Positions 25,560 to 34,278 of a stretch of DNA of 64,000 nt are shown here, piece after piece. Origin of the DNA: an uncultured Clostridia bacterium (GTDB lineage Bacteria; Bacillota; Clostridia; Lachnospirales; Cellulosilyticaceae); NCBI GenBank assembly GCA_937981575.1, contig CALJNR010000054.1, positions 1-64,000 on the forward strand. The letters are read 5' to 3'. Positions within the stretch are counted from its first letter, which is position 1; every line of letters begins with the position of its first letter. A program made the position numbers and the translations under genes. The notes under the pieces were generated by a model, which saw only the letters and a list, made by a program, of their open reading frames with translations, did no database searches and was not told where the DNA came from.

Positions 25560-26354
25560 TTATAGTTGCTGCATCCTGCTCTTTCTATTAAGCCAAAGCC
25601 TATAGACACTGTTAGCAAGCAGTATCCCTATCCCAAAATAAGCAGCAACCTGAATAAAGGGATACTGCCCTGAAAAATCAGTTCTATGCCTGATAAGTAT
25701 GCCAAGAAGGGCCCAAGCTATTACTAATGCATAGGCTATATCATTGTAAAGCCATATGAATACATAGCCAAGAGCTGCCGCCAAAAGCATAAGCAGAACT
25801 GTCCAAAACTCTTCTGAAAGACCGAATCTATTCCAATTAACAGATACTAAAAAAGTTGTAATATTAGCTGCTGCAGCAATTGAAATCCACCCTAAATAGA
25901 TACTAAAGGGCAGCTTTAAAAATAAGCGTTCTGCCGTGCCTAATTCTTTTGGAATACTAAAGTAAATCTTAATGAGCAGATAAAGCAGCGTTAGCATAAT
26001 GATCACAGAAAGCAATATATATTCATAATGCCACGCAAAAAGCCAAGCACCATTTAGAAGGCAGGTTCCAACAAACAGCCAGCCAATCCTAAATAAATTT
26101 AACCTTTCTGCTTCTTTAGGGTGCCTTAGAACCGAAATACTAAAAATAACAAACAGTAACAATAAAATATAAATCAGCCCCCAAATCGCGAATGTTATTC
26201 CTGCTGGTGCAAAGAGATTAGGGTATTTCGCAGAAACTTCCTGAGTAGTTATGCCGTTTATAGGAAGCCTTACTGCTAGATAATTCACTGCAATCATTAA
26301 AATATAAGCTATGCTCATCGCCAGCTGCAATAAAAAACTATGCTTTTTATTCAT
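25560..26354 (-). CDS. TspO/MBR-related membrane protein
   Basis: A 264-residue protein with about seven to eight membrane helices. The segment FAPAGITFAIWGLIYILL and later tryptophan-containing helices (WLFAWHYEYI, LGWISIAAAANI) match proteins annotated as tryptophan-rich sensory or TspO/MBR family, though it is longer than the classic 160-residue TspO. TspO proteins bind porphyrins and haem intermediates. Here it is the last gene of a siroheme-dependent haem operon, 18 bases after ahbB, so a tetrapyrrole-linked role fits. The family call is moderate; a generic membrane protein is the alternative. Confidence 0.72.
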   Translation of the reverse strand: MNKKHSFLLQLAMSIAYILMIAVNYLAVRLPINGITTQEVSAKYPNLFAPAGITFAIWGLIYILLLLFVIFSISVLRHPKEAERLNLFRIGWLFVGTCLLNGAWLFAWHYEYILLSVIIMLTLLYLLIKIYFSIPKELGTAERLFLKLPFSIYLGWISIAAAANITTFLVSVNWNRFGLSEEFWTVLLMLLAAALGYVFIWLYNDIAYALVIAWALLGILIRHRTDFSGQYPFIQVAAYFGIGILLANSVYRLWLNRKSRMQQL

Positions 26355-26372
26355 GAACTTTCACCTCACTAT

Positions 26373-26849
26373 TTAACGTGATCCCACAAAATATTTCATA
26401 CTGATTTTTTTAAGTTCCTTCGTACTAAATAACACCTCATACCGATAAATAGAAGTCCGTTCTGCAATTTCTTTAATGAGGGCTTCACACGCTTCCCGGC
26501 TTTTGGCATGAATCATTGTATAAAGGTTATAAGGCCATTTTGGAAGTGTTTGTCTTTGATAGCAATGGCTGATTTCATCATAAGACGCCATAAGCCTTGC
26601 TGCCTCTTGAATCTGATCTTCCGGCACCTCCCAGACTACCATGGCATTGGCTTTTATCCCCGCCTTTTGATGATGAAGAACCGCTCCAATTCGCCGCAGT
26701 ACTTTTCTCTTCTTTAAATTTTCAATGCGGCATATCACTTCTTCTTCGGTAATGCCCAGTTCTTTTGCCATATGCAAATACGGCTCTTTAACTAATGGCA
26801 GATCATCCTGCAGCCGTAGTGCAATGGCCTCATCTATTGAGTCGATCAT
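26373..26849 (-). CDS. ahbB: Siroheme decarboxylase subunit AhbB (Lrp/AsnC fold)
   Basis: 158 residues with an N-terminal winged helix (DDLPLVKEPYLHMAKELGITEEEVICRI, shown in parts: DDLPLVKEPY) and an AsnC-like ligand domain. AhbB hallmarks are RRIGAVLHHQKAG, ANAMVVWEVPE, SHCYQR and WPYNLYTMIH. With AhbA it removes two carboxyl groups from siroheme to give 12,18-didecarboxysiroheme. It lies 3 bases after ahbA, with GGAGGGAG before its ATG. These proteins are often misannotated as Lrp regulators; the paired arrangement with AhbA and two radical SAM genes supports the enzymatic role. Confidence 0.9.
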   Translation of the reverse strand: MIDSIDEAIALRLQDDLPLVKEPYLHMAKELGITEEEVICRIENLKKRKVLRRIGAVLHHQKAGIKANAMVVWEVPEDQIQEAARLMASYDEISHCYQRQTLPKWPYNLYTMIHAKSREACEALIKEIAERTSIYRYEVLFSTKELKKISMKYFVGSR

Positions 26850-26852
26850 CTT

Positions 26853-27311
26853 CTACTCTCCCTCCTTTAAGCCAAAACGCACACGTATTTTAAAGGTCTT
26901 TATACTTTTTAAAACCAATAAGTCTTTTATGATTCCTTTATGCTTTATCTCCTCCAGGATTGTTTCAAGTTGGGACTCCGATCCCGCCGTTACAGTAAAC
27001 CACATATTATACCGATGATTTCTAAGATAATTATGCGTTATCCCCACATAACTGTTAATAACTTGTGTAGCCTCTTCGATGAAGCATTCCTCTATCTCAG
27101 CACCGCATAAAGCACTGGTATAGCCAAGGCTTTTTGAATCGAATACTCCGCCTAATCTTCGGATATATCCCTCATCTTTTAATACTTGTATGCGCTTAAT
27201 GATTTCATCCTCAGTGTTACCAAATTCAGCTGCCAGCTGCAAAAAGGGCCTTGAACTTAAGGGAAAGTCATCTTGAATTCTATCTAATAAGCTTTGCATA
27301 ATATCTTCCAT
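26853..27311 (-). CDS. ahbA: Siroheme decarboxylase subunit AhbA (Lrp/AsnC fold)
   Basis: 152 residues. Diagnostic segments are DDFPLSSRPFLQLA, IRRLGGVFDSKSLGY and THNYLRNHRYNMWFTV, matching AhbA rather than AhbB. It forms the siroheme decarboxylase with the AhbB encoded next. The gene begins one base after the end of nirJ2, so it is translationally linked. The protein is cytoplasmic and needs no metal cofactor of its own. Confidence 0.9.
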   Translation of the reverse strand: MEDIMQSLLDRIQDDFPLSSRPFLQLAAEFGNTEDEIIKRIQVLKDEGYIRRLGGVFDSKSLGYTSALCGAEIEECFIEEATQVINSYVGITHNYLRNHRYNMWFTVTAGSESQLETILEEIKHKGIIKDLLVLKSIKTFKIRVRFGLKEGE

Positions 27312-28304
27312 CTAAAGCACCCTCCTACCGAAAGCACATAGGCTTTCTTCTGCCATATAATCACCATCATGGTAAAAAGCAGCCCGTGCTCTGCAGCCGC
27401 CGCACAAAATCTTATACATACAGCTGCCGCATCTGCCTTTATAATCTAGAGTACGCAGCTTTTGAAAAACATTATTTTCTTTCCAAATAGCACTAAAAGG
27501 TTTCTTTCTTACATTGTCAATAGGGATATCAAGATACGCACAAGGCTGTACATCCCCCTTGGGATTAATAATGCAGTAACTGATTCCAGCGAGACATCCT
27601 TTTGTAAATCTCATTTCTATGCCTTGCTCCTTGGCAATCCGCATAAACTGAGGGGCGCAGGTTGGCTTAAGCTCTATATCTATTAGCTTCTGCTTTTTGA
27701 CAATATCAGTTAATAGGTCTTCATATTGCGCTTTGCTTAAAAAGTCTTCCTGAATGGATACGGCTCTTCCGGTAGGCACCAGAAAGAAAATATGATGGGC
27801 TCGTGCTCCAAGCTTAGCTGCAAAGTCTGTTATCCGAAGCACTTCATGATAATTCCAGTCTGTTACTGTTGTATGTACCTGAAAGCTAAGTCCAGCTTCT
27901 TTGCAGCATCTCATCCCGCTGACAGCCTGCTCCCAGGCAGAGTCTAGCCCCCTAAATGCATTATGCTTATCCGGATCCATACTGTCCAGGCTTATTCCTA
28001 TTCCCATTGCCCCTGCTTCTTTAAGCTTAAGGGCTCTTTCCTTGGTAAGCAGTGTCCCATTACTTCCTAGTACCGGCCTTAGCTTAAAGCCCGCAGCATA
28101 GTGGATAAGCTCATCAAGATCTGGCCTTAAAAGAGGTTCTCCTCCTGAGAAGATCATTATTTTAAAACCAGCCTCAGCAATTTCTTCAATAAGCCTTTTG
28201 GCTTCTTTTGTACTAAGCTCCTCATAGTAACTATCGCCGGCATCCCGATAGCAATGTTTGCATTTCATATTGCATTTGTTAGTGGTATTCCACGAAACAA
28301 TCAT
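27312..28304 (-). CDS. nirJ2: Radical SAM protein NirJ2 / AhbD-like haem synthase
   Basis: 330 residues. The radical SAM cluster motif is CNMKCKHC at residues 11-18, followed by FSGGEPLLRPD, and a C-terminal SPASM-like cysteine set (KGCLAGISYC, GRCGSCMYKILCGGC). Homologous AhbD converts Fe-coproporphyrin III to haem b by radical decarboxylation of two propionates. It overlaps the end of nirJ1 by 26 bases, indicating coupled translation. In clostridia and heliobacteria this protein is usually called NirJ2; the exact split of steps between NirJ1 and NirJ2 is assumed from AhbC/AhbD. Confidence 0.87.
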   Translation of the reverse strand: MIVSWNTTNKCNMKCKHCYRDAGDSYYEELSTKEAKRLIEEIAEAGFKIMIFSGGEPLLRPDLDELIHYAAGFKLRPVLGSNGTLLTKERALKLKEAGAMGIGISLDSMDPDKHNAFRGLDSAWEQAVSGMRCCKEAGLSFQVHTTVTDWNYHEVLRITDFAAKLGARAHHIFFLVPTGRAVSIQEDFLSKAQYEDLLTDIVKKQKLIDIELKPTCAPQFMRIAKEQGIEMRFTKGCLAGISYCIINPKGDVQPCAYLDIPIDNVRKKPFSAIWKENNVFQKLRTLDYKGRCGSCMYKILCGGCRARAAFYHDGDYMAEESLCAFGRRVL

Positions 28305-29472
28305 TCTTTCCCTCCTTTATCTCTTCATCTGTTAGATAACAGGCAGGATCAGATGCCCAAAAATCTCCGCTTACTGCCTCTGCTCTTACTCTAAGATTAC
28401 CATTACAGATCCTAAGCCAGCTGCAATCACTGCATCTGCCTCTTAATAAAGGTTTTCTGTCTCTTAACTTTGAAAGAAGCGGTTCTTCAGGATCTTTCCA
28501 TATCTCGCTGAACTTTCTTTCTCTAATACTTCCTAGATGATGCTGCTGGCTAAACTGATCAGGATGTACATCCCCTTTAAAATCAATGTTCGCTATCGCC
28601 ATTCCTGAGCGGTTCCCCCCGTTCATACTAAGGAATCTTAAAGCACGTTCTGCCTGATCTGGGTAGTTCTTTTTAATCTGCAAATACAAGTAAGCTGCAT
28701 CCGCATGATTATCTACAGTTAAAATTTCCGTCTTCCCCTTAAGCTTGGCTGCTTCTTTAATTATAAGGTCCATTACCTGTCTTTTTTCCTCTAAGGTAAT
28801 ATCCTCGTCTGCCATACAGCTGCCTCTGCCTGAATAAGCCAGATGATAAAAACAAACTCTTGGAATCCCTTCTTCTTTTATAAACTCAAAAACCGAGTTT
28901 ATCTCACTATAGTTGCTGCGGCTGATTGTAAAACGCAGTCCAACTTTCTGCCCAATACTTAAGCAGTTTCTAATGCCCGCTGCAGCCTTATCAAAACTTC
29001 CTTGAGCTCCCCTAAATACATCATTTTTTTCCCGCATACCATCTATACTTATACCCACGTATCCTACTCCGCCTGCTTTAATTGCCTTGGCTGTTTCTTG
29101 ATCAATTAATGTACCGTTTGTCGAAAGCGTCGTTCGAATCCCTTTAACTGCAGCATAATTTATAAGCTCAAATAAATCTTTTCTTAAAAGAGGCTCTCCT
29201 CCCGAAACGAGCAGTACAGGAACTTTTAAGCCTGCTAGGTCATCAATTAAAGCTTTTGCTTCTTTAGTATTTAGCTCCTCATCAAATTGAATGGGCTTTG
29301 AGTCTGCATAGCAGTGCCTGCATCTTAAGTTACATGTATTTGTGCAATTCCATACAACTACAGGTCCATGTCCTTCTTTTATTCCAAACTTTTCTCCCGT
29401 TGCTTTTGGGGTGTATCGATAAGCATCCCCAGCGTCACTTAAGCCGCATAATATTTGAGTAACTCCAACCAT
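28279..29472 (-). CDS. nirJ1: Radical SAM protein NirJ1 / AhbC-like
   Basis: About 397 residues. The radical SAM motif CNLRCRHCYAD is near residue 47, preceded by a long N-terminal segment (VTQILCGLSDAGDAYRY) typical of NirJ1. A glycine-rich SAM loop (LLVSGGEPLLRKD) and C-terminal cysteines (RGRCSDCSWLRIC) follow. AhbC homologues convert didecarboxysiroheme to Fe-coproporphyrin III by removing acetate side chains. I chose ATG 29472, 8 bases after AGAAAGG, over the adjacent GTG 29475. First gene of the operon nirJ1-nirJ2-ahbA-ahbB-tspO. Confidence 0.87.
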   Translation of the reverse strand: MVGVTQILCGLSDAGDAYRYTPKATGEKFGIKEGHGPVVVWNCTNTCNLRCRHCYADSKPIQFDEELNTKEAKALIDDLAGLKVPVLLVSGGEPLLRKDLFELINYAAVKGIRTTLSTNGTLIDQETAKAIKAGGVGYVGISIDGMREKNDVFRGAQGSFDKAAAGIRNCLSIGQKVGLRFTISRSNYSEINSVFEFIKEEGIPRVCFYHLAYSGRGSCMADEDITLEEKRQVMDLIIKEAAKLKGKTEILTVDNHADAAYLYLQIKKNYPDQAERALRFLSMNGGNRSGMAIANIDFKGDVHPDQFSQQHHLGSIRERKFSEIWKDPEEPLLSKLRDRKPLLRGRCSDCSWLRICNGNLRVRAEAVSGDFWASDPACYLTDEEIKEGKNDCFVEYH

Positions 29473-29659
29473 CACAGCATCCTTTCTGCGGTGTACTATG
29501 TCTACATCTTTATTGCCTCTTGTACACCAAAGCTTTCTAAGGCCTATATTAAAAAACAGCAGTATTCTCTTTCATATAGGCTTCAAAGATCTTATTATCA
29601 TCTATCTCTATAACCATATATATGGACCAGATCCCTAAAATACAACTTATTAGTTAAAC

Positions 29660-29702
29660 AAAAAAAACGATTTTACCATTATAGGTAAAATCGTCTTTTT
29701 TC
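29660..29702. terminator. Bidirectional terminator near the coiled-coil gene
   Basis: ACGATTTTACC (29667-29677) and GGTAAAATCGT (29684-29694) with an A run before and a T run after. Terminates the minus-strand gene ending at 29713. The 29473-29660 stretch holds only the haem operon's leader; I see no clear promoter there. Confidence 0.85.
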
Positions 29703-29712
29703 GTTATTAATC

Positions 29713-30648
29713 TTATAGATTAATTATTAGTTCTTCTTTAGTCACCTCAATCTTATACAGTGTTTCACCTGCCAGCTTTTTGGCATTTTTTAGTTCTTCT
29801 AAAGCTTTCTTGACCTCTGTGTCCAATAGATCTATTTGTTCTTGGTCTCTTCTGATTTTATCCCTTATGCTTAAATCCGTAAAAATATTATCAAACCAAA
29901 AGTCAAAAACCCTAGTTCCTGTATCAATCCCTAAATGAACTGGCGCACTAAAACCTTTAACATCACGCAGTTCCTTTTTAAAGTCCTCAAGCAGTGCAGT
30001 TAAATGATGGCATTCACTAGCTGCTGTATCAAGATGCTCATATTTAGCCATATGACTGATAATACCGCCTCTTGTAAAAACATCAAAGGTTGCCCAGTTT
30101 TCAGCGCTTTTCAGATGTTCCCGGATAGCTGCAATCTTATTAATAACCCGCACTCCTAGAGTTTCTGCTTCTTTGATCTCTATCAGTTCTTTACTAACCT
30201 TTCCAGCCTTTTCTTCAAGCTCGAAGTACTGCTGCCCTAATGCTCCATGATCATACTTAAGCTGCATTGCTCTTTGAGACAATTCATTTTGGTACTCTCT
30301 TTTTTCTTTTTTTAATATCTCAATACGCCCTATTAATGCCCCTTTGTCTTCTTGAAGCTGCTTACAGCGTTCCACTATTTTATCATATTTTAACTTCGCT
30401 CCAAGTTCTTCGCCTATTTCTTTTTCAACCCGCTCTTCATAACGACCCATAAACTTAATCAGCATTACCGAAAAAGAATCTCTCTTGATTTTTTCCACAT
30501 CCCGTTTTTCTTTTTCAAACGCTTTTAGTAAAATATCCATTTCCTCATTAGCTGCTGAGATCGTCTTTTCAAGTGTCATTAAGCGATTTTCCAAAACTGG
30601 CAGACTCTCCACCCTAAGCTTAAGCTCCCTTAACTCAATATTATTCAT
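29713..30648 (-). CDS. Uncharacterised coiled-coil protein
   Basis: A 311-residue soluble protein that I do not recognise. Residues 1-60 and 95-165 are strongly charged heptad-like coiled coil (ENRLMTLEKTISAANEEMD; KKEKREYQNELSQRAMQL). A less charged middle section (NWATFDVFTRGGIISHMAKYEHLD) is followed by FDFWFDNIFTDLSIRDKI and a final coiled coil. No signal peptide, membrane segment or catalytic motif is visible. GGGGTGA precedes ATG 30648. The next gene upstream, a phospholipase C-like protein on the same strand, may be cotranscribed (106-base gap). A structural or scaffold role is only a guess. Confidence 0.8.
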   Translation of the reverse strand: MNNIELRELKLRVESLPVLENRLMTLEKTISAANEEMDILLKAFEKEKRDVEKIKRDSFSVMLIKFMGRYEERVEKEIGEELGAKLKYDKIVERCKQLQEDKGALIGRIEILKKEKREYQNELSQRAMQLKYDHGALGQQYFELEEKAGKVSKELIEIKEAETLGVRVINKIAAIREHLKSAENWATFDVFTRGGIISHMAKYEHLDTAASECHHLTALLEDFKKELRDVKGFSAPVHLGIDTGTRVFDFWFDNIFTDLSIRDKIRRDQEQIDLLDTEVKKALEELKNAKKLAGETLYKIEVTKEELIINL

Positions 30649-30754
30649 TATGGCTCACCCCTGCCCTTTGCTTTTCATTTTCCCCATAGGGTTTAATACA
30701 GCCTAACACTCAAATAACTGTACTTAAACCACCGATTGAAGCATACAAAAGTCT

Positions 30755-31324
30755 TTACGCCACTTCTACAGCCGGCATCTGCACTTTTTGAGCTTCACTA
30801 AGTTCAATCAGCCTTCTTACTACCCCGCTGGCTGTACTTAATGCATAGTAAATGTCTTTATTGATGCTATAGGCACCTATAGTATATGCTGCCAGCCGTT
30901 CATTTATTGTATCTTTTATATTGCCGCACATCACTTCTTCAGCAACTAAAAGCTCCCCTAAAATAAAACGCTTGATACAAGTAAGTTCCAGGAGATGTTC
31001 ATAGGCCATATGTCTAATTACTCCTTTTGCTCTGAAGGGCTTTGTATGATAAATACAGTAATAATCACAAATAAAGTGTGTCACAACCCCTAATGCCTTT
31101 GAAAATTCCTTGAGTGACATGGGCGCAGATGTAATATGCTCACAGTACTGAATAAGGTCATCAAAACTTTGATGAGAAAAGTGCGGCCAGTCAATATCTC
31201 CCGGGTACACATCCGGCTTAATATTGCCGTATACATAACTCAAATAATCTATTTCCAGCCCCATTTTGGCCGTAAATTCTTTATATAAAACATTTGCAAT
31301 CAAAAGATGTGTTGTAATATGCAT
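30755..31324 (-). CDS. Zinc-dependent phospholipase C-like protein
   Basis: 189 residues of the zinc-dependent phospholipase C family. Metal-ligand-like residues are visible: HITTHLLIAN at the start, GNIKPDVYP, HFSHQSFDDL, LGVVTHFICDYYCIYH and AYEHLLELT. It lacks a signal peptide, so the cytoplasmic bacterial branch, whose substrate is unknown, is meant rather than a secreted toxin. GAGAGGAT precedes ATG 31324. It lies 76 bases after thiW with no terminator between. Confidence 0.82.
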   Translation of the reverse strand: MHITTHLLIANVLYKEFTAKMGLEIDYLSYVYGNIKPDVYPGDIDWPHFSHQSFDDLIQYCEHITSAPMSLKEFSKALGVVTHFICDYYCIYHTKPFRAKGVIRHMAYEHLLELTCIKRFILGELLVAEEVMCGNIKDTINERLAAYTIGAYSINKDIYYALSTASGVVRRLIELSEAQKVQMPAVEVA

Positions 31325-31400
31325 AAGATCATCCTCTCTAACTCCTACTATAATACAATCTCTGCATAATTACTACAGTAAAATACAGGTTTACATAAAA

Positions 31401-31907
31401 CTATACATTTTTTTCTTGGTTAAACTGCCCGAAAAGCTTTACCTGCTCCATTCCGCGCAGCAGAATAACTGCAAGCACCGCACCCCCTAATGAGCTTAAA
31501 CCAAAAGGAATGATAAATCCAAATAAAGCTGCTTCTCTTCCAAGGATCAGCGCAGCTACAGGATAAGCTGCTAAAGCGCCGATCAGTCCTGTTCCCACTA
31601 CCTCTCCAATAAAAGCCAGTGCCAGTTTTCTGCTTTTTTGATAAATAAGCCCTGCAAAGAGTGCACCAAACATACTTCCTGGAAAAGCCAGCATACTTCC
31701 TGTTCCCAGCATCACTCTAATCGTTGACGTACAAAAGGCTGCAGCCAGTGCGTACCATGGTCCTAGTATTACCCCTGCCATTACATTAATAAGATGCTGC
31801 ATCGGAAAACATTTTGCTGCGCCTACCGGGATATAAAAAGTAGAACTAGCGGCCCCCAATGCAATAAATAGTGCTGCCAAACACATTTTTCTTACTTTAC
31901 TGTTCAT
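31401..31907 (-). CDS. thiW: Thiamine-precursor ECF transporter S component ThiW
   Basis: A 168-residue protein with five to six membrane helices. The pattern KMCLAALFIALG, GAAKCFPMQHLINVMAGVILGPWYA and FPGSMFGALFAGLIY matches ThiW, the substrate-specific subunit that takes up a thiazole precursor with a shared ECF energizing module. The TPP riboswitch directly upstream confirms the thiamine link. GAGGAG precedes the ATG. No other thiamine genes lie nearby, so this is a solitary S component. Confidence 0.93.
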   Translation of the reverse strand: MNSKVRKMCLAALFIALGAASSTFYIPVGAAKCFPMQHLINVMAGVILGPWYALAAAFCTSTIRVMLGTGSMLAFPGSMFGALFAGLIYQKSRKLALAFIGEVVGTGLIGALAAYPVAALILGREAALFGFIIPFGLSSLGGAVLAVILLRGMEQVKLFGQFNQEKNV

Positions 31908-31968
31908 AATCCATCTCCTCTAAATTTATGTTTTGCCTGAAAGAATACATGCTCCGCTTTTAAGAACA

Positions 31969-32004
31969 CAAAAATATGGGATATACCCATACAAGTACAT
32001 CCCA
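31969..32004 (-). terminator. Terminator of the TPP riboswitch expression platform
   Basis: On the minus strand TGGGAT-G-TAC and GTA-T-ATCCCA form a hairpin followed by ATATTTTTG. It lies between the TPP aptamer and thiW, so thiamine pyrophosphate binding would end transcription early. Confidence 0.75.
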
Positions 32005-32024
32005 TTAAATCACTTAATGTAAAA

Positions 32025-32113
32025 TTCCTACGTTGGCATTATCCAAATCAGGTCCATGGGTCGAAGCTGCTATTTGCTTCCTCTCAGCCTGTATGCACAA
32101 GCTCCCCTCTATT
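32025..32113 (-). promoter_or_regulatory. TPP riboswitch (THI element)
   Basis: Read on the minus strand, the aptamer has GGGGAGC, the core CAGGCTGAGAGGAAG, a variable P3-P5 segment, then GACCTGATTTGGATAATGCC and AACGTAGGAA, all highly conserved TPP-aptamer blocks. Directly upstream of thiW and followed by a terminator hairpin. Confidence 0.96.
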
Positions 32114-32124
32114 CAATTGAACTT

Positions 32125-32153
32125 AGTTTACCATATCCTGCCGTATTTTTCAA
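32125..32153 (-). promoter_or_regulatory. Promoter of the TPP riboswitch-thiW transcript
   Basis: On the minus strand TTGAAA (plus 32148-32153), a 17-base spacer and TAAACT (32125-32130), ending about 12 bases before the aptamer. Confidence 0.7.
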
Positions 32154-32257
32154 TCTTCATTTTAAGCTATATCGTTTTTTAGATCCCGTACTCTACCTCG
32201 ACTAGTATGGTCTTGTGTCTCATAAAACGTATTTAAAATCCAAACTATATGTAATAA

Positions 32258-32935
32258 CTAAAGATCTAATATTTCATATTCATGTTCTAATAAGTTAATA
32301 AAAAGCACTTGCTTTCTAATAAGCTTCCCGCGGTTAATCAGGATTTTTGCCACTTCACTGACCTGCGTTGAACTAACTAGTGCCGGCGTAAATGAAGGAT
32401 TCCCCAGCAGCTTTTCCTTCCCACTGGAAGTTCTGCTTTTATAAATCTTATCAAGTGTCCGGTCTCCTGGGAAAATAGTTGCAACCTGCCCATACCACCC
32501 GGCAATAGCCCCATGAACAAAAGGAATCCTAAGCTTCTCACATATTCCCTGAATCAAGAACCTCGTATCAATATTATCCAGTGCATCTACAACAACATCA
32601 TGTCCCCCAAGCAAACACTCTCCATTATCAGAAGTTAGTAATTCATGGACGGCATGTACCTTAATCTCTGAATTTACTATAGCCATTCTGTTTTTGGCTG
32701 TAAGTGCCTTGCTTTGTCCCAGCACTTTTTCGTCGCATAATATCTGCCTATTGAGATTACTTTCATCAAAAACATCCCCATCAATTGCTGTAATAGTGCC
32801 CACCCCAAGCCTGGCCAGCATTTCAATCACATACCCGCCAAGTCCCCCACAGCCTACCACACATACTCTTGATTGCTGGAGTACTTGATTTTCCTCTTCA
32901 CTTAAAGTTGCTTTATTCCGTTCATATCTTCGCAA
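32258..32935 (-). CDS. ThiF/MoeB/HesA family sulfur-carrier adenylyltransferase
   Basis: A 225-residue E1-like enzyme with nucleotide-binding loop VCVVGCGGLGGYVIEML, catalytic segment SNLNRQILCDE and VVDALDNIDTRF. It should adenylate the C-terminal Gly-Gly of the MoaD-like protein encoded just upstream, for sulfur transfer into the pterin dithiolene. The CxxC zinc pairs of E. coli MoeB are not visible. It starts at TTG 32935, 6 bases after a G8 run and 2 bases after the MoaD stop, so the two are translated together. Last gene of the AOR maturation group. Confidence 0.88.
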   Translation of the reverse strand: MRRYERNKATLSEEENQVLQQSRVCVVGCGGLGGYVIEMLARLGVGTITAIDGDVFDESNLNRQILCDEKVLGQSKALTAKNRMAIVNSEIKVHAVHELLTSDNGECLLGGHDVVVDALDNIDTRFLIQGICEKLRIPFVHGAIAGWYGQVATIFPGDRTLDKIYKSRTSSGKEKLLGNPSFTPALVSSTQVSEVAKILINRGKLIRKQVLFINLLEHEYEILDL

Positions 32936-32937
32936 AA

Positions 32938-33162
32938 TCAGCCCCCCCCAACTGGTGGAAAGATCGATACCGTATCTGCTTCCTTAAGAATAGTGTCAAG
33001 CTCCCCATCTCTTCCGTTGATAAGCAAAATAGCTACATCCTCTTTCGGAATTTCAAGCCTATCAATAATATTTTGAGATGCAGCGCCTTCAGGAAGCTCT
33101 AAAAACATTTCTTTGCCTCTCCCCTGTCTAAGCGTCGCAAATAACTTAACTTTAATCTGCAT
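32938..33162 (-). CDS. moaD: MoaD/ThiS-like sulfur carrier protein
   Basis: A 74-residue ubiquitin-like protein (MQIKVKLFATLRQGRG) ending in FPPVGGG, the di-glycine tail that is thiocarboxylated during molybdopterin synthesis. I chose ATG 33162 because AGGAGG lies 8 bases upstream; the ATG at 33171 overlaps that site. The mature end has three glycines, so the last may be trimmed or tolerated. It is flanked by the radical SAM maturase and the ThiF-like activator, which suggests a dedicated role in the tungsten-pterin cofactor of the nearby oxidoreductase. Confidence 0.9.
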   Translation of the reverse strand: MQIKVKLFATLRQGRGKEMFLELPEGAASQNIIDRLEIPKEDVAILLINGRDGELDTILKEADTVSIFPPVGGG

Positions 33163-33188
33163 AGATTTCACCTCCTACTTCTCTCCAG

Positions 33189-34229
33189 CTATATACAATA
33201 AATAAGCTTTCTAGCCCATAAACAATCACCGCAGGACGGTACATTGCTGTAGCAGTCTACATCTGCATGCTTTATCATATCACATCCATCCGCCAAATCA
33301 CAGTCCGTACATGAAGGATACTGATTGTTAAACACTACATCCCTAAATCCTTTATAGCTGCTGCTATCCCATATATTCTTTAATGTTTCGTTTTCTATAT
33401 TGCCAAAAGCATGAGCCGAAATACTTTTTAGGTGCCCAAAAACAACTTCCGTCCCATCGTGGGCAAATCTATAACATGGCACCACATCTCCCGAAGCCGT
33501 AATGACCAAAGCCTTATTATCTATAAACCGGCACCGCCTCTCAGTCTTCAGCTGATAAGACGGAAGTTTCAGGTCAATGGCCTTTCTAAAGGCATGGGTT
33601 TGAATCTTATTAAAAAATTGCTTGATGCTTTCATTTTCATACCGTGTATAAAGTATCAAATCTTTATCTTCTAATACAGAAGGTAAAATATGTGAAAGGA
33701 TAACCCCAGATACCTGAAGTGACTCTGCTAAATCTATCACCTTAAAAACATCATCTTTATTTTTATCAGAAAGAACCATCTGAAAAGAAAGGATCGGCAT
33801 AGAACTTTTCAGCTCTTTCTTCACCTTATTTAATATTTTGATGTTTTCAATGATTCTCTCCAGCGAAAACTGCCTGATCTGATAAAACTTTTCCTCCGCT
33901 CCATCAATAGAAATGATTACATGGTTAACAGTTTCTACAATCGTTCTCACCATAGCCTCATCCATCAGCGTTCCATTGGTTGTAAGGGTTAACTGATAAC
34001 CTTTTAGCGCCTCCATAACCTCCTTAGCCTTTTTAGCAAAAGTCGGCTCACCAATACCCCCAAGCACAATCTCCTTTACAGAAAGCATACTTTGAATTTC
34101 CCCAATGCACTTTTCAAGAACCGCATCATCCATATCCATCTCTCGTTGATGCCATGCCTTGCGGTAACACATCTCACACTTTAGATTACAGCGATTCGTA
34201 AGCTCCAAATAAACTTTTTCAACTGACAT
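33189..34229 (-). CDS. Radical SAM maturase of the tungsten-cofactor oxidoreductase
   Basis: About 346 residues. The radical SAM motif CNLKCEMCYRK is at residues 12-22, with VLGGIGEPTFAKKA as the SAM-binding glycine motif. C-terminal cysteines (SCTDCDLADGCDM, CYSNVPSCGDCLW) resemble a SPASM/twitch domain holding extra Fe-S clusters. Proteins of this type sit beside tungsten-containing aldehyde oxidoreductases and are called tungsten cofactor oxidoreductase radical SAM maturases; their reaction is not known. I chose ATG 34229, 6 bases after GGAGG, over ATG 34256. It follows the AOR gene after a repeat and hairpin. Confidence 0.85.
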   Translation of the reverse strand: MSVEKVYLELTNRCNLKCEMCYRKAWHQREMDMDDAVLEKCIGEIQSMLSVKEIVLGGIGEPTFAKKAKEVMEALKGYQLTLTTNGTLMDEAMVRTIVETVNHVIISIDGAEEKFYQIRQFSLERIIENIKILNKVKKELKSSMPILSFQMVLSDKNKDDVFKVIDLAESLQVSGVILSHILPSVLEDKDLILYTRYENESIKQFFNKIQTHAFRKAIDLKLPSYQLKTERRCRFIDNKALVITASGDVVPCYRFAHDGTEVVFGHLKSISAHAFGNIENETLKNIWDSSSYKGFRDVVFNNQYPSCTDCDLADGCDMIKHADVDCYSNVPSCGDCLWARKLIYCI

Positions 34230-34278
34230 CCTCCACCTCCATCTTGGCTTAGACATTCAAGAAAAATTATCCTAAATC

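Noticed and set aside
26373-27311. Two Lrp/AsnC transcription regulators
   Set aside because: Sequence hallmarks and the radical SAM neighbours fit siroheme decarboxylase subunits AhbA/AhbB better.
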